Below are positions 54,300 to 63,573 of a stretch of 64,000 nucleotides of DNA, piece by piece (the stretch's first letter is position 1; each line of letters begins with the position of its first letter). The notes under the pieces are model-generated. The model saw only the letters and a list, made by a program, of their open reading frames with translations, was not told the origin of the DNA and ran no database searches. Origin of the DNA: Gambelia wislizenii. Its lineage: Eukaryota; Chordata; Lepidosauria; Squamata; Crotaphytidae. A program made the translations under genes and the position numbers. The stretch is from contig JAUMIR010000003.1 of the NCBI GenBank assembly GCA_030847615.1, positions 73,542,001-73,606,000 on the forward strand, read 5' to 3'.

Positions 54300-54840
54300 C
54301 CCTAAGTGTGTTCCCTTGCGCCCGGAAAGTGTAGATCTGCTTCTTTGTCGCTGTCTCTCCTTTTTCCTCTGTGGGTCCAAATGGGGCCCAAGCAGCAGCA
54401 GCAGCAGCAGCAACTCCGGAGGTGGGCCGCCTGTTGACGTTGCCCGGTGGCCACGAAGGCTAGCCAGAGCACCTGTAGGGAGAGGTGCTTTTAAGGCTGG
54501 AGAAGCGGGGAGGTCGTGGTCTTCCTCTGTGGCCTCGGATTTCCAGCTCCGGGCTTTGGCTTGAGCTGGCCGGCCTCTCCCGCCCCGGCCCATTGAGATG
54601 TTAATACCCTGGGAGCCCAGAGGGGCTGGGGAGGGTCCGCGCAGACTTCGCCTGCCGCCCCTCTCGCAGTTGGGGCAGCGGCAGGTGGGGGCGGCGGCGA
54701 TGGATTTCGGCCTCGGCTTAGAGAGCAAGGTAGGGAGGGATCCTGGTCGGCAGGAATCTAGGGGGCTGGGGGTTGGGGTTGGGTTGGTACTGGTCACCCT
54801 CAAGTTCTGCTCTTTTCCTGCGCCCCGCGGAATGCAAGAT
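54300..54840 (+). promoter_or_regulatory. DNMBP: Intronic CpG island: probable internal DNMBP promoter
   Basis: A second GC/CpG-rich block sits about 2.7 kb upstream of the first DH exon. It has a GC box (CCCGCCCC at 54579-54586), seven GCA/CAG units at about 54391-54411 and a candidate first exon ending CGGCTTAGAGAGCAAG before gtaggg (donor at 54730). I infer an internal promoter for a short Tuba isoform. If this donor is joined to 57413, the ATG at 54700 (Kozak GCGATGG) reads only 11 codons before a TGA that overlaps the ATG at 57415, so DH-BAR-SH3 would start at MTLLSA. The reverse-strand open frame here is low-complexity and is not called. Confidence 0.55.
54381..54434 (+). other. Possible upstream ORF with CAG repeat in internal-promoter 5' region
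   Basis: An ATG at 54381 opens an 18-codon frame beginning MGPK, then a run of seven glutamines from CAG repeats, ending in TGA. It would lie in the 5' leader of a transcript from the internal CpG island if transcription starts upstream of it. No protein function is claimed. The repeat is short but could vary in length between individuals. Confidence 0.25.
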
Positions 54841-55141
54841 GGGATCCTACACACACACACTGGCGAGCCCGCAGCGGCGAGGTTGGGCTTGGGAAATAGT
54901 TTTGTTTTGTTTTTTGTCTCTCGGATTGAGACTTCTTGCTCTTTCTTCTTACTCAGTGTATACACTCCAACATCTGAAAACTGGGATACGTGTGGCCTAG
55001 CCATCAGGGTATGGTCAAGGTGACTAAAGTTAACCATGAGGAGGAACGCACAAGCTAGGAAAAGCTGCCCCAGTTTGCTGTTGCCGGAGCCAGTTGGGAA
55101 GGGCAAGATCCCCTCGCTTTCCCAGACTCTGAATGCAGGCT

Positions 55142-55190
55142 AGAATCATAGGGCTGGAAGGGACCCCAACAGCCATCCCATCCAAGGGAA
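55142..55190 (-). mobile_element. CR1 LINE extreme 3' end (reverse)
   Basis: TAGAATCATAGGGCTGGAAG then GGACCCCAACAGCCATCC, only about 50 bp of the CR1 tail. Confidence 0.7.
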
Positions 55191-55364
55191 GAGAAATTGG
55201 GACATTTTTAAAAGCAGCTGAAAGAGCGGGACAGCAGAGGATTAATCGCGAGTGTCCCTGCCTAACTGGGACAGTTGGAGAGTATTGTATGCATGTCAAC
55301 GCAAGCAGGCCCCAGTTTTCCAAAGTTCCCACCGCAATATATGTTCATATCCAAGCGTGGGGGA

Positions 55365-55455
55365 GTTCACGTTTGGACTACAACTCCCAGAACCCCCTGC
55401 CACGTGCTGGCAGAGGATTCTGAGAGTTGTTGTCCAAATGAGAACTTCCATGCTC
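55365..55455. repeat. Dispersed palindromic repeat
   Basis: GGACTACAACTCCCAGAACC and AGGATTCTGAGAGTTGTTGT, then CCAAATGAGAACTTCCATGC: the short family whose arms resemble ZNF143/SBS sites. Confidence 0.65.
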
Positions 55456-55932
55456 TGATTTGTATGCATACCCCTTTGTTGTTGTTTTGTCTACAGCAGG
55501 CTAATACAGCTGCTGCTCTGGAATCTGAGCTCTTGAAAAATGCAGAGTCACTAAATACTAACTTCCTACACTGCACAGCTCCCTCATCTCCCTTTTTTTG
55601 CATTCCTACTAATGTAGGGGGGGGGGAATACAGTATGTCTCCACATTTTCAGTGTACATCTGTGATTTTAACAGTTAAAGTGGTGTTAGAAAGTTCATGT
55701 TTAGGGCTGTATTCTCTGTTAATTAACTCAAAGGGACATGGTTTGGTTTTCCCTGATGCCAGCCTTTACCAACCTGTTGCTCTCCAGATGTGTTAGACTA
55801 CAACTCCCATCATCTCCAGCCAGGCAACATGTTCCAGAGATTGTGGAAGTCATAGTCCAGCATATTGGCCATGCAACAGGAGGGTTGGCTGCTTTACACC
55901 TACACAGCCCCATTCTCAATAGTCTTCTAGAC

Positions 55933-56128
55933 CAGTGCTAGTCAAAGTGGTGGTCCTTGGACTGATGCCAGTCCCTGAGCTAATGGCTACTGGTCCCTGG
56001 CAAGTTCCCAGGGGTGGGGGTGGGGGAGGAAGAAGCAATTGTAGCCAATTGGCACAAGTATGGTGTCATTGGAAGAGAATAATTGCTGGTCTTCCCTCAC
56101 CCCCCATTGGATAGTCTGAGAAACACTA
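55933..56128. mobile_element. Short hAT MITE with 8-bp target duplication
   Basis: Starts CAGTGCTAGTCAAAGTGG and ends GTCTGAGAAACACTA. The flanks TTCTAGAC (55925-55932) and TCCTAGAC (56129-56136) match at seven of eight bases. Confidence 0.8.
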
Positions 56129-57412
56129 TCCTAGACAACTCCTTGTCTAAATACAGTATGTTGTATTATGTATGGTACTGCTTGGCATGTGACCAATAGG
56201 CAGGCAGTAGTGAACACAATAGTAGTCTATTTGAATCAAACCAGTGAGCCATCCAGATCAGCTTCCTGTATCCAGAGCATGACCCAGTTGCTTTCAAAGA
56301 ATTGGATCACTGCATATGGCGGTATTAATGTATTTGCCTAATAATCTCTGCCAGGTGTAATATTCAGAGGCACTGTGAAGAAGGATGCATTGAAATTCTC
56401 AGTTACATCTCTTGGCCAGACCTTGAAAACATTACTCTATAGAACTACAACTTCCAGAATCCTCCAGCCTGAATAGCCACTGGAACTAGTTTAGAATTTA
56501 AAAAAAAATTCTACTGCCTCTCTTGGCCACTATTGCTTCTGGTTACAAGGAGCTCAATAGATCAACTACATCTGAGAACAAATATATCATTATTTAATCT
56601 CTGACTTAGACTTTATAATGTTCTAAAGTTACATGAAAGAATGTGCGAGTATTCCATATCATATTTTCCTTTTTGAGTTACTTATGTCTATGAGCTGATG
56701 TCATCACTTCAGTGCAAACTATTGACTTGTGTACTTCAAAAGAAATCTTATTTTCTTACTCCTTTCTTTCTGAAGCTGAGACTGTAATCCTGCATATGTT
56801 TGCTTGGGAAATAACCATGGCTGGCCCAACATATTTACTAGGTTGCTGAGACAAAGAACATGTCCTTCCACAATGGCTCCCACTTCACTGCATGTACAGA
56901 AGCTGACCAGATTAGAAGCTGAACTTACTTCAACATTGGTAACAGAACAGCATACTCCACCACACAAGAGGTCTGCTGCCACACTGCAGAAATAATGCAG
57001 TTTGACACCACCTTAACTATCATAATTTGGCCATCAGTGTCACTTGACTTGGAGTTGAGGATGAGGTAACATTTTCTGTTCCACATCAGGTAGCAAAATA
57101 TCTTGGGCCAGTTCTCCTCCCTTTCATTTTCTTGCTGCTGCCAACATACTCATCGCTGACTGTGTTCCCTGACCTGGGTCAGAGAGAGACTGCCAGAAAT
57201 GTGGGTGCTGTAGCTTGCATGTTTCTGGCAGTTTCTCCTTGCCTTGATGCCAGCAATGAGGGGGCTAATTCTAAAAGGCTCTTTCCATCAACCAGCTTCT
57301 GGTCATCTGTAGGTTGGGTTTGATTCAGAGACTGCCAGTTATCTACTGCTGCTTTTAGGGAACTGACTGCTGGCTCTAAGCCTTGTTCTAATTGTCTCTG
57401 CCTCTCTTTCAG
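56129..57412. other. DNMBP intron before the DH exon
   Basis: A half-MITE (CACACTGCAGAAATAATGCA) is at about 56982-57062. A short palindromic-repeat scrap is at 56445-56475. No gene seen. Confidence 0.5.
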
Positions 57413-57606
57413 AAATGACCCTGCTCTCTGCCCAGCCAGCATCCCCTGAGTCTGTGACTACTGCAACCACAACTCCAAACCCAGAGCAGAGGATGTTGGA
57501 AAAGAGGGCAAAGGTCATTGAGGAGCTGCTGCAGACAGAGAGGGATTATATCCGGGACCTTGAGATGTGTGTGCAGAAAGTGCTTGTGCCATTGCAGGAA
57601 GCACAG
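57413..57606 (+). CDS. DNMBP: DNMBP exon: start of the DH (RhoGEF) domain
   Basis: The acceptor tgcctctctttcag precedes a 194-nt exon ending in phase 0 at the donor gtaaga. It encodes residues about 713-777: [14 protein letters not shown], a Ser/Thr-rich spacer, then [20 protein letters not shown] and DYIRDLEMC, which is conserved region 1 of Dbl-homology domains. CR1 and CR3 of DH form the surface that engages Cdc42 switch regions. The Met at 57415 is the natural start of a short isoform made from an internal promoter. The incoming phase fits both the exon ending at 32452 and the alternative exon ending at 38250. Confidence 0.96.
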
Positions 57607-57678
57607 GTAAGAGAAGCATACGACTAGGGCAGGGTCTGTAGCATCTGACAGTGGGCATTCATTTGACTTCAGCAGAGA

Positions 57679-58215
57679 TGGGACATAATTTAAAACAGTA
57701 TTAAAGACCTATCTCTTCCAGCAGGCTTACCCAGCTGATTTTAAACTATGGATTTTTAATTGGTATATTTTAAGTTTATGTATGGATGATTTTAATGTGT
57801 AATGGTTATTTTAATCTTCTGTTTATGTGTTTTAACCTAAGTGTTAAATGGTTTTATGTATTTAGCTATATATTGTATTTTAATCTGTTGTACAGGTCGC
57901 CCCCTGTGTCCACAGAACCAATATCTGCAGTTTCAGTTATCGAAGGGACACAGATTATAGGACACATACCATAGAGTTGCGCTGGAAAATGCCTAGAAAG
58001 GTATCCTCTCTAGGAATTGTTAGGTTCTCTGATACAACTCTATGGTATGTTTGTATAGAAAGTCCTTTATTTTGATAGGGTTTGCTATTATTTGTGATTT
58101 CACATATGCACGGTAAGTACAGGAATGTATCCCCATGGATACAGGGGACAATCTATACCCCACCTTAAGCCTGAGGGACAGGTGGGTAAGAAATAAAATG
58201 TATTGTTATATTATA
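57679..58215 (+). mobile_element. LINE 3' end split by a Tigger-like MITE
   Basis: AAAGACCTATCTCTTCCAGC then AGGCTTACCCAG is the last coding stretch of an L2-type LINE. The AT-rich 3' UTR runs to 57890 and resumes at 58158 with CCCCACCTTAAGCCTGAGGG and AAGAAATAAAATG. Confidence 0.75.
57893..58155. mobile_element. Tigger-like MITE nested in a LINE 3' UTR
   Basis: CAGGTCGCCCCCTGTGTCC at the left and GGATACAGGGGACAATCTA at the right, flanked by TA. The third copy of the 35857-36078 family. Confidence 0.8.
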
Positions 58216-58747
58216 ATTTGGTGATATTAGGAACTATTGGCTGAGATCCTAATGAACACATGTAGCATAAGAATTACGCATGCTATGATTCCCCATCACC
58301 ACCACCCGGATTCACCTTGTCACTGTGATAGTTGTCCCCCAAGGCTGCTCCATGGCTGGTGGAAAGCAGAGGGAGGGGTTACAGAAGCATCTGTACATGT
58401 TCTCATAGCCAAACACAGACAGAGGATATGTTCCACCAAGATCTACCAGTTTCCTTCAGACATCTCACCAGATGAAGTCATTAGTCTGCACCTGACTATG
58501 GGAACATTGCCAGACTCCTCTCCAATCCACTCTGTTCTTTGGCAGCAATGGGAATGGCTGTTGCTGATGGCTGTTGCAGCAGCCCAATGATTCTGGGGGT
58601 GGGGGTGGTCTTTGTGTATACACTTGTGTATGTCACTAGCAGGATGCTGGGCCTTGGGTCTAGCAAACAGAGCCAGGCTCTCTAGATATTGTTGGACTCC
58701 AGCTCCCATCAGACCACCAAGCCTGGCTAATAGAGATGATGGGTATA

Positions 58748-59100
58748 CAGTAGGACCCCCCTATCCGCGGGGGATTGGTTCTGGGCCCCACCGAGGATAG
58801 TGAAATCTGCAGATAATAGCAAACACCGCTGCCACCGGGGAGGGGGGAGGCGAACTTGCCCCCTCCCCTGCCTGCCCCCTGCCAGCTCGGTCACTCTGGA
58901 ACCCACCCACCCCCTGCAGAGAAGGGAGGGGGAGGCGCGATCACCTCCCTCCCTTGCCTGCCCACCAGCTTTGCTGCACCACCAGAACCCTCCTGGGAAA
59001 GGGAGGGAGAAGTGAGCTCACCTCCTCCCTCCCTTCCCCTCCCAGCCCCCCACTGTCACCATCTGCAGAAATTGAATCCATGGATCCACGGGTGCTACTG
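58748..59100. mobile_element. Tigger-like MITE with GC-rich interior, TA flanked
   Basis: CAGTAGGACCCCCCTATCCG, GGGGGATTGGTTCTGGGCCC and the right end TGGATCCACGGGTGCTACTG. The interior contains purine/pyrimidine tracts. TA on both sides. Confidence 0.85.
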
Positions 59101-59205
59101 TAATAGTTCATCAGTATATGGAAGGCTACTACCGGTAGTTCTTTAGACCTAGTCTAGAGTGTTGATCTTCAATGAGGGATATCAGATTTCAAATATCCAC
59201 TTGTC

Positions 59206-59322
59206 TATAAACTTATTGAGTGGCCTTAGCCCAGTTGTTAATCTTCTGTGAGGTTGCTGTGAGGAAAAAGAGGGGTTTTTGTTTTGGCCTGAGCTCCTTG
59301 GAGGAAGGGCAACATAAAATTT
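59206..59322 (+). mobile_element. SINE 3' half, diverged
   Basis: GAGTGGCCTTAGCCCAGTTG, CTGTGAGGTTGCTGTGAGGA and CTGAGCTCCTTGGAGGAAGG, then ATAAAATTTAATATT, match the 3' half of the Sauria-type SINE. Confidence 0.6.
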
Positions 59323-59772
59323 AATATTATGTAGAAATGGGGGGGGGTATGGATGCTGTTTCATGGAATGGGCACACAGGGGAAAAAATGTATAGGTGAT
59401 CCTTGGCTAGTAGGACTCTTTTTCAAGAGCTTGGAAAAGATAAAATTTTGGACTGCCTCCTAGAATCCACCTACCAATATGGGAATTAGCCCTACTGGCT
59501 AGGGGGTTGTGAGAGATGTACAACAAAAGGTAACGTTCCCAGCCTAGTAATAGTGATGCCATTCTGTGTATACATTGGAGTGTCATTGGGTGCACGTCCA
59601 GGAGAATTAGTTGGTGTTCTTCAGTTCTGTTTTATGTTTGTGGTGAATGGAGGGAGAAAGCCACTGGGTACTAACTTCTTCATGGGCTAAGCATGTGGTC
59701 TCTCTTTTGTTGAAAAGGACCATGAAGAATAACATTATTTTTTTGCTCTAAAACCTCTTTACTTTCTCCCAG

Positions 59773-59872
59773 GTGCCACATGTAGACTGTGAAGGGCTGT
59801 TTGGAAACATTTATGGGGTCATTGCCTTCTCGAAGCAGTTGCTGAGCACCCTGGAAGCTGCTGATGCTGTTG
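59773..59872 (+). CDS. DNMBP: DNMBP exon: DH domain continued
   Basis: This 100-nt exon follows actttctcccag and ends at the donor gtatgt. It enters in phase 0 and leaves one base over. The peptide VPHVDCEGLFGNIYGVIAFS, then KQLLSTLEAADAVG, matches the helical DH segment after CR1 in Tuba (residues about 778-811). No anomalies were seen. Confidence 0.95.
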
Positions 59873-59971
59873 GTATGTGCTTCTTCCAAAGCTGCTCTTT
59901 TTGGAGATGTCTGAGCTCAGGAATAAGGGGAGTAGAGGGCAAGAGGCTGGTTAGAGGTGGCATAGACTAGC

Positions 59972-60062
59972 CTTCTCCAACTTGTCACTGTTCACATGTG
60001 TTATATTACAACTCCCATCACAATGCTGAGGATGATGGGAGTTGTAGTCCCAACAGATTTTG
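59972..60062. repeat. Dispersed palindromic repeat, well preserved
   Basis: ATTACAACTCCCATCACAAT and GAGGATGATGGGAGTTGTAG are inverted arms around a short loop, within the intron after the 59773 exon. Confidence 0.7.
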
Positions 60063-60172
60063 GGAGGTGGCTGGAGAGGCTGACAAAAACAAATGTACTG
60101 TTTTGCAGGGTCTGAACAGTGCATTCATTCCTTAGGCCTGACTATTATTTTTTTTGTTTCCTTCCACTAGAC

Positions 60173-60567
60173 TAGTGGCAGTAACCTTTACTTTACTAGG
60201 GACCCCCTTTAAACATCTTTTGTTGCCATGGACCCCCAAGACTTAACTCAATATTTAGTACAACAACAACCACAGATAATAATAATAATAGTAGTAGTAG
60301 TAATAGTAATACTAATAATACAATTACACCATCCATTAAACCTTCCCTGGAAGTGGGGGAGACTTTTCTCCTGCTTCTTCCTGCAAGTTTGTGACTGGAG
60401 CAGATACACAGGCCAAGCCAGCCAGGCAGTCTTTGCTTTGGCTCCTGTTGTGTGGCTGCTCCACTGTGGGGAGGAGGTGGGCCAAGCAGCCATCAAGCCT
60501 TCATGGATGCCCTGTGAGGACATCGCAGCCCCCTGGGGGTCCACGGGCCACAGGCTAAGAACCACTG
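60173..60567. mobile_element. hAT MITE, third copy, with 8-bp target duplication
   Basis: The same family as 1497-2208: ACTAGGGACCCCCTTTAAAC, CACCATCCATTAAACC and the right end GGCTAAGAACCACTG. The flanks CACTAGAC (60165-60172) and CTCTAGAC (60568-60575) match at seven of eight bases. An (AAT/AGT)n run is at 60277-60318. Confidence 0.85.
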
Positions 60568-60863
60568 CTCTAGACTATAGAGGATGATTCTCCGCTAGAG
60601 GGAGAAGGTATCAGCTGTTGTTGGACTACAACTTCCAGAAGCCCTAGTCAGCATGGATCATGGTAGGAATTCTGAAAGCTGAAGTCAAACACCATCTGAA
60701 GTCTGCCTAGTTGAGAACAATATGCTAGAGTATCACAAGGGGAAACCTGACCATTGCAAAGCTCTAGAGTCTAGAGCAAGGGTGGGCAACTGCACAGGGA
60801 CTGTGGGCCAAACATCCTTCCCCTGCAGACTGCAGATCCCCTCCTCCGTGCCCCACAATACCT

Positions 60864-60939
60864 CCATTTTTGTCAGAATCATTCTCAAAATGATGATCAG
60901 ACTTGGTCATCATTTTGAGAAGGACTATGACAAAAATGG
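60864..60939. repeat. 76-bp near-perfect hairpin
   Basis: CCATTTTTGTCAGAATCATT then CTCAAAATGATGA is mirrored by TCATCATTTTGAGAAGGACT then ATGACAAAAATGG. The stem is about 34 bp with three or four mismatches and a loop of six or so bases. It belongs to no repeat family I recognise. Confidence 0.7.
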
Positions 60940-61652
60940 AAGTGTCTGAGAGTGATAGAAGGTTCTGGGGGTGTTTTCATGTGTTTTTGTGCATTTTAGA
61001 GGGGGTTTCTCCTCAGGTTTTGCCCAAAAACTGTGCTGATTTTTTTTTTAATTGAGGAACTTTTGAGACCTGATGGGGAGCTTAGGGCTGCTAAAGGAGG
61101 GTCCAGGGATGCATGCAGACCTTACTTCCTCTACCCCTCGTCTAGAAAATAAGAGTAAGCAGTGATGTTCCACTGAACTCCATATGGCTGGACTAGAGAA
61201 GAGTAGCTTACCAGCATTCTGAACATTCTGAATTTAGTGCAGAAGTGGGGATGCTCAGGCCCTGGGGACAAATTCAGTCATCTTTGCTTTCCTAGATGAC
61301 TTCACCCACTTCCTGATGGTTGAAATGCCTCTTCTAGGCATTAAATACTATCAATAAAAACTTCAAGCCAAAATATTTTGGTCCCATACTTTGGTTCTGT
61401 CTTCCTCCTGCCCCCACAAAGAATTTCTGTGAAATTGAATTTGGCCCTTGGGCTAAAAGACATTCCCAACCTTTAGCTCAGTTTAGGCCTAAACCCACAG
61501 AAAGTGATGGGGGATAAGTAATCTAATGTGTGTTCAGTAAGGCAGCTCTGAGTATAATCCCTTTTCCAGGCAGGTTCCCCTTGTGTTCACATCTGGTGGG
61601 AAAAGGATTCTAGACTAGACAGGCTTTTGATTCAGCAGGGCTCTTCATATGT

Positions 61653-61722
61653 GAAGACTTGTGTTCCCACCCTATAATTGGTAGATTATGTATCCCTGAC
61701 TAGGAAAAGAGAAATCAAAGGA
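61653..61722 (+). repeat. 70-bp direct repeat, left copy
   Basis: Starts GAAGACTTGTGTTCCCACCC and ends GAGAAATCAAAGGA. Matches 62644-62713 with three substitutions and no gaps. Confidence 0.92.
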
Positions 61723-62529
61723 GGACAGGTTCCTTACCTGTAACTGTAGTTCTTCCAGTGGTCTTCTGTGAATTCACCGAAATGGGTTTGTGCGCCTGCG
61801 CAGAAGCAGCTTCGGAACTTTCTAGAATCTTACATAAGGCCTTTTCGCAGTAACCCCACCCACTCCCCAGTGCCCTGTATAAGCGGGGTTCCTGCCTAAA
61901 TGCCTCAGTTCCTTTCTTTCCACCGCGTTAGTAGCAGTTAGGAACATGGAGAGACCATATAACTCCAGTGTTAAGATCTCTCCACTGGCTGCTTATCAGT
62001 TTCCGGGCCCAGTATAAGGTGTTGGTTATTACCTTTAAAGCCCTAAATGGCTTGGGTCCAACTTATCTCTGGAACCGCCTCCTCCCATACAATCCTCCCC
62101 GCGCACTCCGGTCCTCTGGGAGGAATTTGCTTCAGCCACAAAAATCTAGGCTGTCTGCAACCTCCCAGAGGGCCTTTTCAGTAATCGCCCCCAAATTGTG
62201 GAATGACCGAACAAGATCCGTCAGATAACAACCCTGAGTAGCTTTTAAAAAGCACTAAAGACGGATCTCTTTCGGCAGGCCTTTCCTAATTAGATCCCGG
62301 CCTCAGGGGATCCTGGCTTCTTTTAGTCCGCTGGCCATTTATAGTATTTTATTGTATTTATTGTTTTTAATTGTTATTTTTTTGATCTGTTGGTTTTAAT
62401 TTATAATTGTTTAATATTTTTTTATGGGGGAGGGTGGGGTGGGGGGTGTTTGGGGATTTTATCTGTATGGTATTTTAATTTTTGTAAGCCGCCCCGATTG
62501 TTTTAACAGAGGGGCGGGGTATAAATAAA

Positions 62530-62564
<35 letters not shown>

Positions 62565-62643
62565 TGTGTGATCTTACAAATTTACCGCATAACGACTAGG
62601 CCTGTTTTTTGACTACTCTCACATATTATCCTTAAAATAATAA
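61723..62643 (+). mobile_element. 921-bp block between 70-bp direct repeats, with a LINE 3' end
   Basis: The left part (61723-61949) contains GGACAGGTTCCTTACCTGTA and a GTGCGCCTGCGCAGAAGCAG block, like a squamate repeat I cannot classify. From about 61960 it is an L2-like LINE C-terminus (SLHWLLISFRAQYKVLVITF, NGLGPTYLWNRLLPYNPPRA, frameshifted near 62205), ending GTAAGCCGCCCCGATTG and (ATT)n at about 62528-62562. Confidence 0.75.
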
Positions 62644-62713
62644 GAAGACTTGTGTCCCCACCCTATAGTTGGTAGATTATGTATCCCTGACTAGGAAAGG
62701 AGAAATCAAAGGA
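62644..62713 (+). repeat. 70-bp direct repeat, right copy
   Basis: The partner of 61653-61722. It ends 94 bp before the DNMBP exon at 62808. Confidence 0.92.
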
Positions 62714-62807
62714 CCAAGAACTGTATAAAAATTTCACTAGAGTGCCATATGTAGTGTTGTTTCTAAGACTTTCTTGCCACACTGACATTTTGCCACCTTC
62801 TCCTAAG

Positions 62808-62955
62808 GACCAACCTTCCTGGAGCTTCAGGTTGAGCTGGAGGCCGTATACAAAGTTTACTGCCAGAACCATGATGAGGCCATTGCACTGCTGGAGGCCT
62901 ATGAGAAAGATGAGAGGGTGCAGAAGCATCTCCTGGAATCGCTGGAGGTCCTCAG
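62808..62955 (+). CDS. DNMBP: DNMBP exon: DH domain helices, including [13 protein letters not shown]
   Basis: The acceptor ttctcctaag is followed by a 148-nt exon ending CTCAG before gtgaga. It encodes residues about 811-859: [61 protein letters not shown] is strongly conserved in Tuba DH domains. The acceptor is 95 bp downstream of the right copy of a 70-bp direct repeat that flanks an inserted LINE-bearing block, so this exon has a young rearrangement close upstream. Confidence 0.94.
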
Positions 62956-63555
62956 GTGAGAGGCAGCCTGGACTTTTTCTCTCCTCCCTCCTCTACTGCC
63001 AGGCTCTGAGAGGATGAGCCTGAACGTCTTTCCATCCCATCCCATTCCTTCCCACTTTTAGGATGGAAAACCCAGAGCTCAGAACTGTTACTGTTTTGGA
63101 CTGTAACTCCCAGGGATATTCTTGGAGTCATAGTCCCAAAAGTAACTGTATTAAACTCTAAAGAAACATACTTGTTTATTGTTGAAGTATACTAGGTTTT
63201 GCTGGGACAGAATTTGAGGCTCTGCCTCCACCTGTGTACACGTCTGCCAAGCATGATTCTAAGCCGCTGTTTTGTATTGGGAGTCATACATTTGCTAGGA
63301 ATTTCTCAATCCTTGGCAAGGATGCTGCTTAGGCTGTTGCTTATAAGCAGAATGGAGCATGGAAACATTGTGTGTGTGTGTGTAACAACAGCTCCCACTG
63401 TCCACTGTTACTGGCTGGAACATTTTGAGACTTGTCATCCAAAGTAACTTTTCTAACCTCTTGGCCAGAATGAATGGAGATGGTATGAGTCATTCTAATC
63501 AGGGTTTTTTTTCTTCTTCTTCTTGTTTTCTCCCCCACTACCCTGTGGTTGCCAG

Positions 63556-63573
63556 GAGTCTGTACAGTGAATG
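63556..63573 (+). CDS. DNMBP: DNMBP 18-nt microexon in the DH domain
   Basis: Between the acceptor cctgtggttgccag and the donor gtaagag lie just 18 bases, GAGTCTGTACAGTGAATG. Joined to the preceding AG it reads R-S-L-Y-S-E and leaves TG for Trp (completed by the next exon), matching the Tuba DH motif SLYxEWG. Its length is a multiple of three, so skipping would remove six residues without changing frame. The next exon lies outside the window. It is too short for ORF finders; the evidence is motif continuity plus canonical splice sites. Confidence 0.85.

Noticed and set aside
54282..55106. 274-codon reverse-strand frame over the internal CpG island
   Set aside because: Low-complexity Pro/Arg/Ser/Leu runs (including leucines from CAG repeats) typical of GC-rich shadows. 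A CRCPNC stretch is not enough to call a zinc-finger gene.
57132..57323. Inverted frames around 57179-57330 as a DNMBP exon
   Set aside because: No acceptor/donor pair in phase and no Tuba similarity.
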